The position numbers and the translations under genes were made by a program. This document shows positions 46,065 through 54,818 of a stretch of 64,000 nt of DNA, piece by piece. Origin of the DNA: Hyphomicrobium_A sp963812795 (GTDB lineage: Bacteria; Pseudomonadota; Alphaproteobacteria; Rhizobiales; Hyphomicrobiaceae); contig CAWEWG010000016.1 of the NCBI GenBank assembly GCA_963812795.1, forward strand, positions 1-64,000, given 5' to 3'. The notes beneath the pieces were generated by a model. It did no database searches, was not told where the DNA came from, and was given only the letters and a program-made list of their open reading frames with translations. Numbering within the stretch: position 1 is the stretch's first letter; every line of letters starts with the position of its first letter.

Positions 46065-46198
46065 CGTTGGTTAATGCAGGCTAGCGCCGGCGCGTCTAGG
46101 TAGCAAGCTGCTACATGCGGGCGACAGCAGCGCAATCGTGCGCCACTAATCTCGGCGCCTGCCTTTCCGCTCCCACACGGTTGACTTTGCATTGCGCC

Positions 46199-46390
46199 CT
46201 ATGGGGTCGGCGGTGTGGTCGCGGGCTGCGGGGCCTGCTCGGGAGTTGTGACGGCAGGGACACTCAAGGCTTCCTGCAGGGTCGGCCACGCCTTGTAGGC
46301 AGCCCAGGCGACGACTGTCGTCAATATGACCAGAACGATCAGCGGCAAAACCGGTGATTTGTTGCGGGCAACATCGGGGTCGGCTGTCAT
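46199..46390 (-). CDS. Small single-pass membrane protein
   Basis: A 63-residue protein with one membrane helix (SPVLPLIVLVILTTVVAWAAY), a short basic N terminus and a Pro/Thr-rich tail ending PQPATTPPTP. The ATG at 46390 is preferred; a GTG at 46441 would add 17 residues. Function unknown. Its upstream region carries inverted GTCACA/TGTGAC elements that could be an operator. Confidence 0.5.
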   Translation of the reverse strand: MTADPDVARNKSPVLPLIVLVILTTVVAWAAYKAWPTLQEALSVPAVTTPEQAPQPATTPPTP

Positions 46391-46723
46391 AGTTTCGTCC
46401 ACCGGTTCGGTGCGACGACCAAACCCAGCCGAGGAAGTCACAGTTCCAGTTTGTTGGCGTCACATTGTTTGTGACAGATGGACGTCAAACCTCATTCAAT
46501 ATGAACCGGGAGTGACACTCATCTCAGGCTTGGAAGACCGACTTCCGCATATCGCATCTGTCTTGAAAGTCACTCCTCGCCACAAAGGAAGGCGCACGAC
46601 GGAGACAGACGATGTGTTGCTTACTCCACGGTTGCCGCGCGCGTTGCAAAGCCCCGTCAAGACGATTGGAGGACGGACCGGCGCAGCCGATCCGCCCTCC
46701 CTCATGCCTGACGTGAGCGGTTT
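46391..46723. other. Lower-GC intergenic region with inverted repeats
   Basis: About 330 bases without a supported gene and with clearly lower GC than the rest of the window. It contains GTCACA at 46437-46442, a 17-base palindrome GTCACATTGTTTGTGAC at 46459-46475 and another GTGACA-like half site near 46508. The two GTCACA copies are 22 bases apart, two helical turns. A regulatory region or a small RNA are both possible. Confidence 0.4.
46459..46475. promoter_or_regulatory. Candidate operator palindrome
   Basis: GTCACA-N5-TGTGAC, a perfect 6-bp inverted repeat, 69 bases upstream of the membrane-protein gene at 46390. A further GTCACA half site lies 22 bases nearer that gene. The sequence resembles no motif I can name with confidence. 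Confidence 0.35.
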
Positions 46724-46828
46724 CTAACGCTCCTTCTTCGCCGGCGGCTGGTCGGCGGCGGGAAGCGGCTTGGCAAGCTCGCCCGGGCGCGTCATCGCGG
46801 CACGGAACGCTACCATCATCGACTGCAT
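46724..46828 (-). CDS. Possible 34-residue small protein
   Basis: A very short frame, MQSMMVAFRAAMTRPGELAK then a Pro/Lys-rich tail ending AKKER, preceded by GAGGAGA six bases before the ATG, a near-perfect ribosome binding site. The good start signal is the main support. The frame extends further upstream, but that extension is Arg/Cys-rich and not protein-like. Function unknown. Confidence 0.35.
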   Translation of the reverse strand: MQSMMVAFRAAMTRPGELAKPLPAADQPPAKKER

Positions 46829-46989
46829 CGTTGTCTCCTCACACGTCGCTCGAGCGCGACTATCGCGCTCGCAATCGGAGCGTCGTGATACGTGGGTCGC
46901 GATATGGATGCTGTTTCGCGCGGGACAAGTGGATGAGCGCGCGATTGCGCACGAGTTTGCGCTACGTCGCTCAGCGAAAAAGCGCCGTC

Positions 46990-48647
46990 CTACTCTGCCG
47001 CCACCGGCATGATGCGCTGTGAAGGATCGCACGCCGCATCGAAGGTCGCGGCGCTCGCCATGTGCCAAGCCGTTGCAAAGCGATCGTCCTGCGTTCCGCG
47101 CAGCAACTCGCCGGGCGCCAAGAACCGATATTGCTCGGCGAAAGTGACGACGCGGTCCGGCGCGGCACGGCGCATGAAGTGATGCGGGCGGAACTCGCCG
47201 GGGTGGGTCAGACCGGCGGCCGCCACCAGCTCGGCCAGTGCCTTCACCGTCTGCTTATGAAAGCTGGCGACGCGCAGCGACTTGTCGGTGACGACAATGG
47301 CGCGCTGGCGCGTGCGATCTTGCGTGGCGACACCGGTCGGGCAATGCCCCGTATGACACGTCTGCGCCTGGATGCAGCCAACCGCGAACATGAAGCCGCG
47401 CGCCGCGTTGCACCAGTCGGCGCCGAGCGCCATGACGCGCGCCATGTCGAACGCCGAGGTGATCTTCCCCGAAGCGCCGAGCTTGATCCGATCGCGCAGA
47501 CCCGCGCCCACCAATGCGGAGTGCACGAAGACGAGTCCGTCGCGCAACGGCGTGCCCATGTGGTCGATGAACTCGAGCGGCGCCGCCCCGGTACCGCCTT
47601 CGGTGCCGTCGACGACGATGAAGTCGGGGGTGATGCCGGTCTCGATCATCGCCTTGACCAGTGCCAGGAACTCCCAAGGGTGCCCGACGCACAGCTTGAA
47701 GCCCGTCGGCTTGCCGCCCGACAGGCGGCGCAGCTCGGCGATGAACTGCATCATCTCGGTCGGCGTCGAGAAAGAGCCGTGGCGGGCCGGAGAAACGCAG
47801 TCCTTGCCCCTTTCCACGAGGCGTATGCGCGCCACCTCGCGCGTGACCTTGGCGCCGGGGAGAATTCCACCAAGGCCCGGCTTGGCCCCCTGGCTCAGCT
47901 TGATCTCGATCATCTTGATCTGCTCTTGCGCCGCCGTCTCGGCGAACCGATCGGGTGCGAACGAGCCATCCTTGTTGCGGCAGCCGAAGTAGCCAGTGCC
48001 GATCTCCCAAATGATGTCGCCACCGTGCTCGCGATGGTACGGGCTGAAGCCGCCCTCGCCCGTATCGTGCGCAAAGCCACCGAGCTTGGCGCCCTTGTTG
48101 AGCGCGCGGATGGCGTTGGCCGAAATGGAGCCGAAGCTCATCGCCGAGATGTTGAACACCGAGGCCGAGTAAAGGTGCCGGCAATCGCGGCCGCCGATGA
48201 GGATACGGAATGGCTCCTTAGCCGGCGGCTTCGGCGCCATCGAGTGGTGCATCCACTCGTATTCGTTGCGGTAGACGTCGTATTGGGTGCCGAAGGGGCG
48301 CTTGTCGAGCTCGTGCTTAGCGCGCTGATAGACGATCGCCCGCTTGTCGCGCGGAAATGGCATGCCTTCCTTGTCCAACTCGAAGAAGTATTGGCGCAGC
48401 TCGGGGCGGATGTTCTCCAGTATGAAGCGCAGGTGCGCCGCGATCGGGTAGTTGCGCAAAATCGCATGCTTGCGCTGCGTGAGGTGCGGATCCCGGATGC
48501 GAACCCCCCGAAGAAAGCGATCGGCAGCAGGAAGTAGGGAAGGCTCGCTGGGGTGCGCCAGACCGCGGCGGTGAATGCGGCGGTGCCGGCAAGCGCGATC
48601 GTCAGCAGGATATAGCGTGGGCTGAGCGGCAGCAGCAGGGGGCGCAT
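46990..48647 (-). CDS. Membrane-anchored FMN-binding glutamate synthase-family protein (frameshifted)
   Basis: A protein of about 552 residues like the synthase domain of the large glutamate synthase subunit, without the glutaminase domain. Two N-terminal hydrophobic segments (YILLTIALAGTAAFTAAVW; LPYFLLPIAFFGGF) suggest membrane anchoring. The catalytic part has RHAILRNYP-type sequence (HAILRNYPIAAHLRFILENI), FNISAMSFGSISANAIRALN, GAKPGLGGILPGAKV, DGTEGGTGAAP and the iron-sulfur cysteines in CIQAQTCHTGHCPTGVATQD. The anchor and catalytic part are in different frames, split at a run of six G near 48504. One more G would join them, and 1658 plus one base is 553 codons. ATG 48647 starts the anchor. 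Confidence 0.87.
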
Positions 48648-48863
48648 GGCAAACTCTCCCCACGTCGTGGTGATGCGCAGCTCTTGTAAGCTCTCCTGCT
48701 GTAGGATTTGCGACGCCGTTAACGCCGAGGATGGCACGCTAATAGTGCGTGAGGACTGCTCATGGCCAATTGTGTTGAAGAAGCCAACAGCGGTCACCTC
48801 GTGCGAGGTCGCGACGGAGCTGGTGATGATGGGGGCAGGCGGCGGAGTTCCGCCTGAAAGAAA

Positions 48864-48941
48864 TGGTCGGAGCGAGAGGATTTGAACCTCCGACCCCCAG
48901 TCCCCCAGACTGGTGCGCTAACCAGGCTGCGCTACGCTCCG
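48864..48941 (-). tRNA. tRNA-Pro (anticodon GGG)
   Basis: On the minus strand the acceptor arms CGGAGCG and CGCTCCG pair perfectly, followed by discriminator A and an encoded CCA (48864-48866). The D-arm is GCGC-AGCCTGGTTA-GCGC. The anticodon arm is CCAGT-CTGGGGG-ACTGG, giving anticodon GGG, which reads proline CCC and CCU. The T-arm is GGAGG-TTCAAAT-CCTCT with one mismatch. Typical of proline tRNAs; no intron. Confidence 0.95.
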
Positions 48942-48996
48942 AAGCGCCCCTTGTGCCAAGTGCGGTCCTGCGGGTCAAGGCAAAGCCCCGCCCGGC

Positions 48997-49740
48997 TCAA
49001 CCCATCAGCTTTTCCAGGCTATCCACGCGCGTCGGCAGCCAGGCCGGCGCTCCGATTGCCTCGACGCCGACCGAGGCCACGGCTGCGTAGACGCCGTCGC
49101 CGAGTTGCAGATCGCGTACGGACGGTGGCGCCTCACCAGCGAGCAGCGCCGCGACCATATCGCCGGCGCTCGCCTGCCCGGCGCGAAATTCATCGCTGAC
49201 GCCGAGGATGCCGAGCCGCGTCAGCAGCCGGCCGATGCCGCAGCCATCGGCCTTGGCGAGGGATTCGAGCCGCACCCATGCTTGCAGGAACCGTGCGTTG
49301 CCTTCGGTGGGCAGCGGCTCATTGCTCAGCGCCGCACCCGCCTCCTCGATACGCGCGCGCCGTGCCTCGCCGACGCGCACGCGCCGCGGGCGCTCGATGT
49401 CGACGCCGATGCTGCCACGCGGCGCCAGCCCGATGAGTGCCAGCCCTGGCGCATGCGAAATGCTGAACGTCAGCGGCGTGCCGTCGAGGTGAGGCTTGCC
49501 GCGTTCGCTGCGCGTGAACACGGCGCGGCGCCATTGCGTGCCGGCGGCGCGCTCGATCAGCAGCCGCAAGGCGATATGCGTCGCCAGCCATTCGGCGCGC
49601 ACGATCGGGTCGGTGAGGTCGGACGCGCGAACGCGATCGGCGGGGCTCAGACGCGGCGTGCGCTCTTCGAGCGTGTGCAGCGCCGGACCGGCGGCGCCAA
49701 GATCGACGCACCATAGCTCAGGCGTCTGGATGCCGCTCAC
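48997..49740 (-). CDS. 4'-phosphopantetheinyl transferase (Sfp-type)
   Basis: A 247-residue enzyme that attaches phosphopantetheine from CoA to carrier proteins. The magnesium/CoA motif is GVDIERPR, with the second motif FLQAWVRLESLAKADG (W...ES..K) and SISHAPGLALIGLAP preceding. Length and domain order fit the Sfp type rather than the short AcpS type. The start is GTG 49740, overlapping the MerR stop by four bases (GTGA), so the two are translationally coupled. No NRPS or PKS gene is in the window; the target could be the fatty-acid carrier protein or a distant pathway. Confidence 0.9.
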   Translation of the reverse strand: MSGIQTPELWCVDLGAAGPALHTLEERTPRLSPADRVRASDLTDPIVRAEWLATHIALRLLIERAAGTQWRRAVFTRSERGKPHLDGTPLTFSISHAPGLALIGLAPRGSIGVDIERPRRVRVGEARRARIEEAGAALSNEPLPTEGNARFLQAWVRLESLAKADGCGIGRLLTRLGILGVSDEFRAGQASAGDMVAALLAGEAPPSVRDLQLGDGVYAAVASVGVEAIGAPAWLPTRVDSLEKLMG

Positions 49741-50255
49741 CCGCGCGCAGCGCGCCGTGCCTTGTGCGCCGATCGGCGCGCGGCGCTCTCCGGCGGCTTG
49801 CCGAGCAGTATCCCGCGGCAATTCTCCAGCTCGGCGATGGCAGCGAGCAGGCGCTCGCGTACGTCGGCGTTGCTCGGCAGAGCATGAGCCGGAGCCGATG
49901 CGGCGGACGCCGTCTTCTTGCCGGCGCGCTTGCCGGCAGGTGCTGGCGCCGGTGCCGCGGCGACGGGAGCCGCCGTGGCGGCGGGGTCGGCGCCAAAGCG
50001 CTTCACCGTATCGACGCCCTGCTCACGCAGGATCTTTTGCACGCCCTTGATGGTGTAGCCTTCGGCGTGCAGCAGGTGACAGATGCCGCGCAGCAGCGAC
50101 ATGTCCTCGGGGCGATAGTAGCGGCGACCGCCGCCGCGCTTCATCGGCCGGATCTGCGGAAACCGGCCTTCCCAGAAGCGCAGCACGTGCTTGGGAACCT
50201 CGAGCTCTTCGGCGACTTCGCTGATGGTGCGAAAGGCCTCTGCGGTCTTGGTCAA
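49737..50255 (-). CDS. MerR-family transcriptional regulator
   Basis: A 172-residue regulator with an N-terminal winged helix-turn-helix: FRTISEVAEELEVPKHVLRF, then WEGRFPQIRP and GGGRRYYRPEDMSLLRGIC, the MerR recognition region. The C-terminal half is an Ala/Pro/Lys-rich linker (VAAAPAPAPAGKRAGKKTAS) and a short helix with one cysteine; there is no metal-binding cysteine set, so it is unlikely to sense mercury or copper. The start is TTG 50255, supported by GGAGG just upstream and homology. It lies between ihfA and the PPTase, an arrangement conserved in Rhizobiales. Confidence 0.92.
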   Translation of the reverse strand: MTKTAEAFRTISEVAEELEVPKHVLRFWEGRFPQIRPMKRGGGRRYYRPEDMSLLRGICHLLHAEGYTIKGVQKILREQGVDTVKRFGADPAATAAPVAAAPAPAPAGKRAGKKTASAASAPAHALPSNADVRERLLAAIAELENCRGILLGKPPESAARRSAHKARRAARG

Positions 50256-50299
50256 TTGCGCCTCCGCCGGCTACAGCCTGAGGCGCCAGCGTGCAGCGC

Positions 50300-50617
50300 C
50301 TATTCGGCAGCCTTGCGGCGGATCAAGCCCTGGTTGATGCGCTCTTTCATAATGTTGCTCGGTCGAAAGACCAAGACCCGGCGCGGCGTGATCGGCACTT
50401 CGTCCCCTGTTTTGGGATTGCGGCCCATGCGCTCGCCCTTCTGGCGAATGCCGAACGAGCCGAACGACGATAGCTTCACGCTGTCTCCCCGAGCCAGGCT
50501 CGCGGAGATCTCTCCGAGCACCAGTTCAACAAGCTCCTGGCTCTCGTTGCGCGGCAATCCGACTTTGCGGACAACGGCTTCCGCAAGGTCTGCACGCGTT
50601 AACGTCTTGCCTCCCAT
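50300..50617 (-). CDS. ihfA: Integration host factor subunit alpha
   Basis: A 105-residue DNA-bending protein that acts with IhfB in recombination, replication and transcription. It has GKTLTRADLAEAVVRKVGL, the beta-arm region with FGSFGIRQKGERMGRNPKTG then DEVPITPRRVLVFRPS, and NIMKERIN at the end. The proline that intercalates into DNA is in GRNPKTG. The ATG at 50617 is chosen on homology, with GGGAGG upstream. MerR lies 44 bases downstream on the same strand. Confidence 0.96.
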   Translation of the reverse strand: MGGKTLTRADLAEAVVRKVGLPRNESQELVELVLGEISASLARGDSVKLSSFGSFGIRQKGERMGRNPKTGDEVPITPRRVLVFRPSNIMKERINQGLIRRKAAE

Positions 50618-50753
50618 GGCATTTTGCCTCCCGCCTTCTCGCCTTTTTTGAGATGCTACCGGTGGGAAACGCAATCGTCAATGACGAGCACATTTCAACT
50701 AGCTGAAATCAAAGACAGAAACTTGCCGCGTTGCAGAAAATACTCGGCACACG

Positions 50754-51731
50754 TCACCAGCGGGCGAGCGCGGCACCCCAGGTGAATCCGCCGCCCATGG
50801 CTTCCATGAGGACGAGCGAGCCTTCCTTAACGCGGTGCTGCTCGAAAGCGTGATTGAGCGCCAGCGGAATCGACGCGGCCGACGTGTTGCCGTGCTTATC
50901 GAGCGTGACGACGATTTTCTCGGCCGGAACGCCGAGCTTCTTCAGCACGCCGTCGAGGATGCGCTGGTTGGCTTGATGCGGCACGTAGAGATCGATCTCG
51001 TCGGCCGCGTAGCCGGTCATCACCAACGTCTCCTCGATTACGCCGGTGATCTTCTGCACGGCATGACGGAACACCTCGCGCCCGTTCATGCGCAGATTTC
51101 CGACTGTCTTCGTCGAGCCGGGGCCACCGTCGACATAAAGCAGATCCTCGTAGCGTCCGTCCGAGCGAATGCGCGTGGCAAGGATGCCGCGATCCTCGCG
51201 CGTGCCGTGCTGCGGTTGCGCTTCGAGCACCACGGCGCCGGCACCATCGCCGAACAGCACGCAGGTCGAGCGATCCGTCCAGTCGAGGATGCGCGAAAAC
51301 GTCTCGGCGCCGATGACCACGGCACGTTTGAACTGACCGGTCTTGAGGAAATTGTCGGCAATGGTGATGGCGTAGACGAAGCCCGAGCATACCGCCTGCA
51401 CGTCGAATGCCGCGCCCTTGCTGACGCCTAGCCCGTGCTGGATCTTCACTGCCGTCGCCGGAAACGTGCGGTCGGGCGTCGCCGTGGCGCAGATGACGAG
51501 ATCGACGTCGACGGGATCGAGGCCAGCGCGCACCAGCGCCTGCTTGGCGGCGGCGATGCCGAGATCCGACGTCAGCTCGTCGTCGCCGGCGATGTGGCGC
51601 TGGCGAATGCCGGTGCGCTCGACGATCCATTCGTCGCTCGTGTCGACGAGCTTGGCGAGGTCGGCGTTGGTCATCACCCGCTTGGGCAGATGCGCGCCGA
51701 CACCGCGGATCACTGAACGAATAACTGCCAC
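50754..51731 (-). CDS. fabH: 3-oxoacyl-[acyl-carrier-protein] synthase III
   Basis: FabH condenses acetyl-CoA with malonyl-ACP to start fatty acid synthesis. At 325 residues it is standard. The catalytic cysteine is Cys115 in VQAVCSGF, the histidine lies in VPHQANQRI and the asparagine in HGNTSAAS. SDEWIVERTGIRQRH near the N terminus is the CoA-binding region, and the ending MEAMGGGFTWGAALARW is typical. The start is GTG 51731. plsX lies 100 bases upstream on the same strand, the classic plsX-fabH pair of lipid synthesis. Confidence 0.97.
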   Translation of the reverse strand: MAVIRSVIRGVGAHLPKRVMTNADLAKLVDTSDEWIVERTGIRQRHIAGDDELTSDLGIAAAKQALVRAGLDPVDVDLVICATATPDRTFPATAVKIQHGLGVSKGAAFDVQAVCSGFVYAITIADNFLKTGQFKRAVVIGAETFSRILDWTDRSTCVLFGDGAGAVVLEAQPQHGTREDRGILATRIRSDGRYEDLLYVDGGPGSTKTVGNLRMNGREVFRHAVQKITGVIEETLVMTGYAADEIDLYVPHQANQRILDGVLKKLGVPAEKIVVTLDKHGNTSAASIPLALNHAFEQHRVKEGSLVLMEAMGGGFTWGAALARW

Positions 51732-51831
51732 TGAGCTGCCTTGCTTCTTATAGTTGACCCAGCTTCAACGGAGGAAGGGCACGGCGGATCGGCCAACGGC
51801 GCGACCTGCGTGCGTTCCGGCCCTTTTACCC

Positions 51832-52872
51832 TCAACCCTCGGCGCTCGCCTCGAGCTTGTGGTGGAATGCCGTCAGATCGGCAGCGAGCCGAGGAATGAG
51901 GCGGCTCTGGGCCATCTCGTACGCGAGATCAACGGCGCTGGCAAAGCCCAGGGCATCGGTGCCCCCGTGACTCTTGACCGCGATGCCGTTGAGGCCGAGA
52001 AACGTCCCGCCGTTGGCGCGGCGGGGGTCCATTTTTTCCTTGAGAACGCGGAAACCACCGGAGGCCAGAATGGCGCCGAGCTTGGACAGCCAGGAGCGCT
52101 CCATGGCAGAGCGCAGATACTCGCCGATCTGCTTGGCGGTGCCTTCGGCCGTCTTCAGCGCGATATTGCCGGCAAAGCCCTCGACGACCACGACGTCGAC
52201 AACTCCCTGACCGATCTGATCGCCCTCGATGAAGCCGCGATATTCGAGCGGCAGGTCGGTGCCCTTCAGCCAGGCGTGCGCCTGACGCACTTCCTCGACA
52301 CCCTTGATCTCCTCCACGCCGACATTGAGCAGGCCGACGGTGGGACGCTCGATGTGGAACAGCGCTCGTGCCATGGCCGCGCCCATGAGCGCGAAATCGC
52401 CGAGCTCGCGGGCGCTGGCGCCGATGTTGGCGCCGACGTCGAGCACGATGCATTCGGCTTTGACGGTCGGCCACAGGGCCGCGATGGCGGGACGCTCGAT
52501 GCCGGCCATGGGGCGCAGGATCAGCTTCGACATGGCCATGAAGGCGCCGGTGTTGCCGGCCGAGACGGCAACGTCGGCTTCGCCCTTGTGCACGGCGTCG
52601 ATGGCGAGCCACAGGCTGGAGCCCTTGCCGCGGCGCAGTGCCTGGCTGGGCTTGTCGGTCATGTTGATGGAGAGCGCCGTGTGGACGACACGCGACTTGG
52701 CCGCCAGCACGGGAAGCTTTTCCAGCTCCGCCCTGATGTGCTGCTCATCGCCGTAGAAGATGAAGCTTAGCGATGGATAGCGCTCCAACGAGAGCGCGGC
52801 GCCAGGAACGACAACGGAAGGCCCGTGATCGCCTCCCATGGCGTCGAGCGCTATGGTCCGCGGCTGAGACAT
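51832..52872 (-). CDS. plsX: Phosphate acyltransferase PlsX
   Basis: A 346-residue enzyme that makes acyl phosphate from acyl-ACP for phospholipid synthesis, peripheral to the inner membrane. Typical segments are IALDAMGGDHGPSVVVPGA, VSAGNTGAFMAMSKLILRPM, IERPAIAALWPT, LDVGANIGASARELGDFALM and VEGFAGNIALKTAEG. ATG 52872 (MSQPRTIALDAMGGD) is chosen because homology begins there; upstream codons are leader. It lies between the DUF177 gene and fabH. Confidence 0.96.
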   Translation of the reverse strand: MSQPRTIALDAMGGDHGPSVVVPGAALSLERYPSLSFIFYGDEQHIRAELEKLPVLAAKSRVVHTALSINMTDKPSQALRRGKGSSLWLAIDAVHKGEADVAVSAGNTGAFMAMSKLILRPMAGIERPAIAALWPTVKAECIVLDVGANIGASARELGDFALMGAAMARALFHIERPTVGLLNVGVEEIKGVEEVRQAHAWLKGTDLPLEYRGFIEGDQIGQGVVDVVVVEGFAGNIALKTAEGTAKQIGEYLRSAMERSWLSKLGAILASGGFRVLKEKMDPRRANGGTFLGLNGIAVKSHGGTDALGFASAVDLAYEMAQSRLIPRLAADLTAFHHKLEASAEG

Positions 52873-53030
52873 GTCGCGGTTCGCCTCGCAAATATTCCCC
52901 AGAATGGAGGCCGCATAGTTGACCGCCTGCCCACCCATAAACGAGCGGACCATACTCTTTTGCAACTGCGAAACAACTGGATTTTAACCGCCTTAGCCGC
53001 GGCGTCGTGTGATCGTGGCCGCGGCGCGTC

Positions 53031-53552
53031 TCAGCCCAGATCCTTGAGTTTCTTCAAAGCGGCGAACGGACCGCTCTCGCCCACCAGCGGACTGCCCAGT
53101 TCGTCGGGGGCAATCTCTGCGCCCGCTTTGCGCGGGTACGGATCGAGGGCGGCCGACACCGTCTCGTAGACGATCCTGCCGACATCGATGCGGCCGTGCT
53201 CGATCGGCTCGATCTCGGCCGCGCTCAGCGCCTCGACTTCTTCCTCGCCGCCCTGCGGCAACTCCGCCGCCGGCCAGAACTCGACATCGAAAGTACCCTC
53301 GGCCCTTTGAGAGAGGGGATCGAGGGTGACGACACAGCTTTGCGTCAGTCGGGCCGCCACCTTGCCGGCAAGGCGATACTGGCCTTTCCCCATCGCGCGA
53401 ATGGTGAATTCAGCCTCGATGCTCTCACAGGAGACAACGTCGAGCGTTGTCGCCACTTGCGCGCGCTCAGCCTCGGTGGCGGCACGCGTCTGGCGCAGAC
53501 CCGCCTCCGGTATCTCCGCTGTGCGATACGACCAGTTGAGCGTCTCGCTCAT
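53031..53552 (-). CDS. DUF177 (YceD) family protein
   Basis: A 173-residue YceD/DUF177 protein, a family linked to 23S rRNA maturation or large-subunit assembly. It has the family's two cysteine positions (DVVSCESIEAEF; LTQSCVVTLDP), followed by FDVEFWPAAELPQ and the conserved C-terminal DVGRIVYETVSAALDPYPRK with EIAPDE. In gammaproteobacteria rpmF follows this gene; here, as in other alphaproteobacteria, plsX follows with a 158-base gap. The bc1 chaperone gene ends 15 bases upstream on the same strand. Confidence 0.9.
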   Translation of the reverse strand: MSETLNWSYRTAEIPEAGLRQTRAATEAERAQVATTLDVVSCESIEAEFTIRAMGKGQYRLAGKVAARLTQSCVVTLDPLSQRAEGTFDVEFWPAAELPQGGEEEVEALSAAEIEPIEHGRIDVGRIVYETVSAALDPYPRKAGAEIAPDELGSPLVGESGPFAALKKLKDLG

Positions 53553-53567
53553 TTTGGCTCCCTAAGT

Positions 53568-54098
53568 TTAGTGTGGCACTACCGGAAACTCGAAGCTGCC
53601 GGTTGCGGCCTGCCTAGCGTCCGTTGCCGTAAGGGCCGCCGCCGCAGCCCGCACGTAGCGGGCGAGCCGGGGCGCGAATTGCGCGTCGGCGTCGGCGTAA
53701 GTGTGCTCCCTGAGCACGGCCTCTAAGTCCTCCCCGTCGCTCGCCGCCAGCGCCGCCTTGTAGGCCACGCTGCGCTCATATAGCCCGGTAGCAGCGAGCC
53801 GAACCTTCTTGGGAACGGTAAGGTCGCCGGTGCCCATCTCGCGCAAGGAATCGTCCATATCGGCAATGAACGCTTCCACCAGTAGCCGCGGCAGGTCGGC
53901 GTCCGCAGCCGGAACCGAGCGGAGGCGCTCGAGCACCAGAACAAGGTGAACGACCACCATCTCGTAGCGTCCCGACGGTGTATCGGGGACACCGAGGTCG
54001 GCGTAAAAAGCCGGGCGGCGCGCCTGCGTCACGATCGCGCCATAAATCTCGCCTGCTTTACGGCGCATGTCGGTGCGGGCGTTGAGAAAATCCAGCAT
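53568..54098 (-). CDS. Ubiquinol-cytochrome c chaperone (CBP3/UQCC1-like)
   Basis: A protein of about 176 residues of the Ubiq_cyt_C_chap family, needed for assembly of cytochrome bc1. Family motifs are AGEIYGAIVTQARRPAFYAD, VPDTPSGRYEMVVVHLVLVL and SLREMGTGDLTVPKKVRLA. The first ATG of the frame is 54098; a TTG at 54131 would add 11 residues, and homology begins around GEIYGAI, so the exact start is open. The neighbouring DUF177-plsX-fabH order is typical of Rhizobiales. Confidence 0.88.
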   Translation of the reverse strand: MLDFLNARTDMRRKAGEIYGAIVTQARRPAFYADLGVPDTPSGRYEMVVVHLVLVLERLRSVPAADADLPRLLVEAFIADMDDSLREMGTGDLTVPKKVRLAATGLYERSVAYKAALAASDGEDLEAVLREHTYADADAQFAPRLARYVRAAAAALTATDARQAATGSFEFPVVPH

Positions 54099-54240
54099 CT
54101 GCGCCGTGCTCTTCGTTGGGGGCGAGAACAATCCAGGGGAGAGGCGACCGAGTTGCGACTACGCCCGTTGCATTCGGCATGACCTCAGGCTAAGCGCGTT
54201 TTCGGCCACCCTTCGATCAGTCTCGGGAACACATAACATA

Positions 54241-54738
54241 ATGCGCCGAGAGACGAACGCCCGCCAACGCCGCACGCGAGGCTCGACCGTTAACGCGCCG
54301 CTCGTCTTCCGCCTCGTGGCGACGCTCGCCGCCGCACTGGCCGTCGCTGCCTGCAATTCAAACATCATCAAGCACGGCGTCCAGTTTCACGAAGGCGACC
54401 TGCAGCAAATCCAGCCCGGCATGAGCCAGGAGCAGGTGCGCATGAACCTCGGCTCGCCCTCGACCACGGCGGTCGTCGGCAACAACCAGGCCTTCTATTA
54501 CATCTCGAGCACGGCGACGCAGACGGCCTTCATGCTGCCGACCGAGAAAGATCGCCAGGTGGTCGCCGTCTATTTCACCCAGGCCGGCACCGTCGAGCGC
54601 GTCGCCAACTACGGCATGAAGGACGGACGCGTGTTCGACTACGTGACGAAGACCACGCCGGCGCCGGGCGGCAGGGACGTCGGCATCGTGCAGCAGCTCT
54701 TCCGCAACCTCGGCACCAAACAGATCTTCGGCGACTGA
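54241..54738 (+). CDS. bamE: Outer membrane assembly lipoprotein BamE (SmpA/OmlA family)
   Basis: A 165-residue lipoprotein that stabilises the BAM complex for outer-membrane protein insertion. An arginine-rich start is followed by a hydrophobic stretch (LVATLAAALAVAAC) whose cysteine (about residue 40) is the lipidation site. The BamE domain has HGVQFHEGDLQQIQPGMSQE then QVRMNLGSPSTTAVV, and YYISSTATQTAFMLP. The N terminus before the signal is unusually long, so the true start could be slightly downstream, though no later ATG exists before the signal. Divergent from the CBP3 gene; a strong terminator follows. Confidence 0.92.
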   Translation: MRRETNARQRRTRGSTVNAPLVFRLVATLAAALAVAACNSNIIKHGVQFHEGDLQQIQPGMSQEQVRMNLGSPSTTAVVGNNQAFYYISSTATQTAFMLPTEKDRQVVAVYFTQAGTVERVANYGMKDGRVFDYVTKTTPAPGGRDVGIVQQLFRNLGTKQIFGD

Positions 54739-54767
54739 GCCGTAACCCCTTCCCGACCCTGCAAACG

Positions 54768-54800
54768 AAAACGGGGGCGTCGCGAGACGCTCCCGTTTTT
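54768..54800. terminator. Bidirectional terminator between bamE and hppA
   Basis: Left arm AAAACGGGGGCGTC (54768-54781), a GCGA loop and right arm GACGCTCCCGTTTTT (54786-54800), paired along the whole stem with one G-T wobble. A-runs and T-runs on the two sides suit both convergent genes. Confidence 0.85.
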
Positions 54801-54818
54801 GTTAGTGCACGCGCCGGA

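Noticed and set aside
46326..46727. 133-codon open frame in the low-GC intergenic region
   Set aside because: It lacks a ribosome binding site and protein-like composition, and overlaps inverted repeats that look regulatory.
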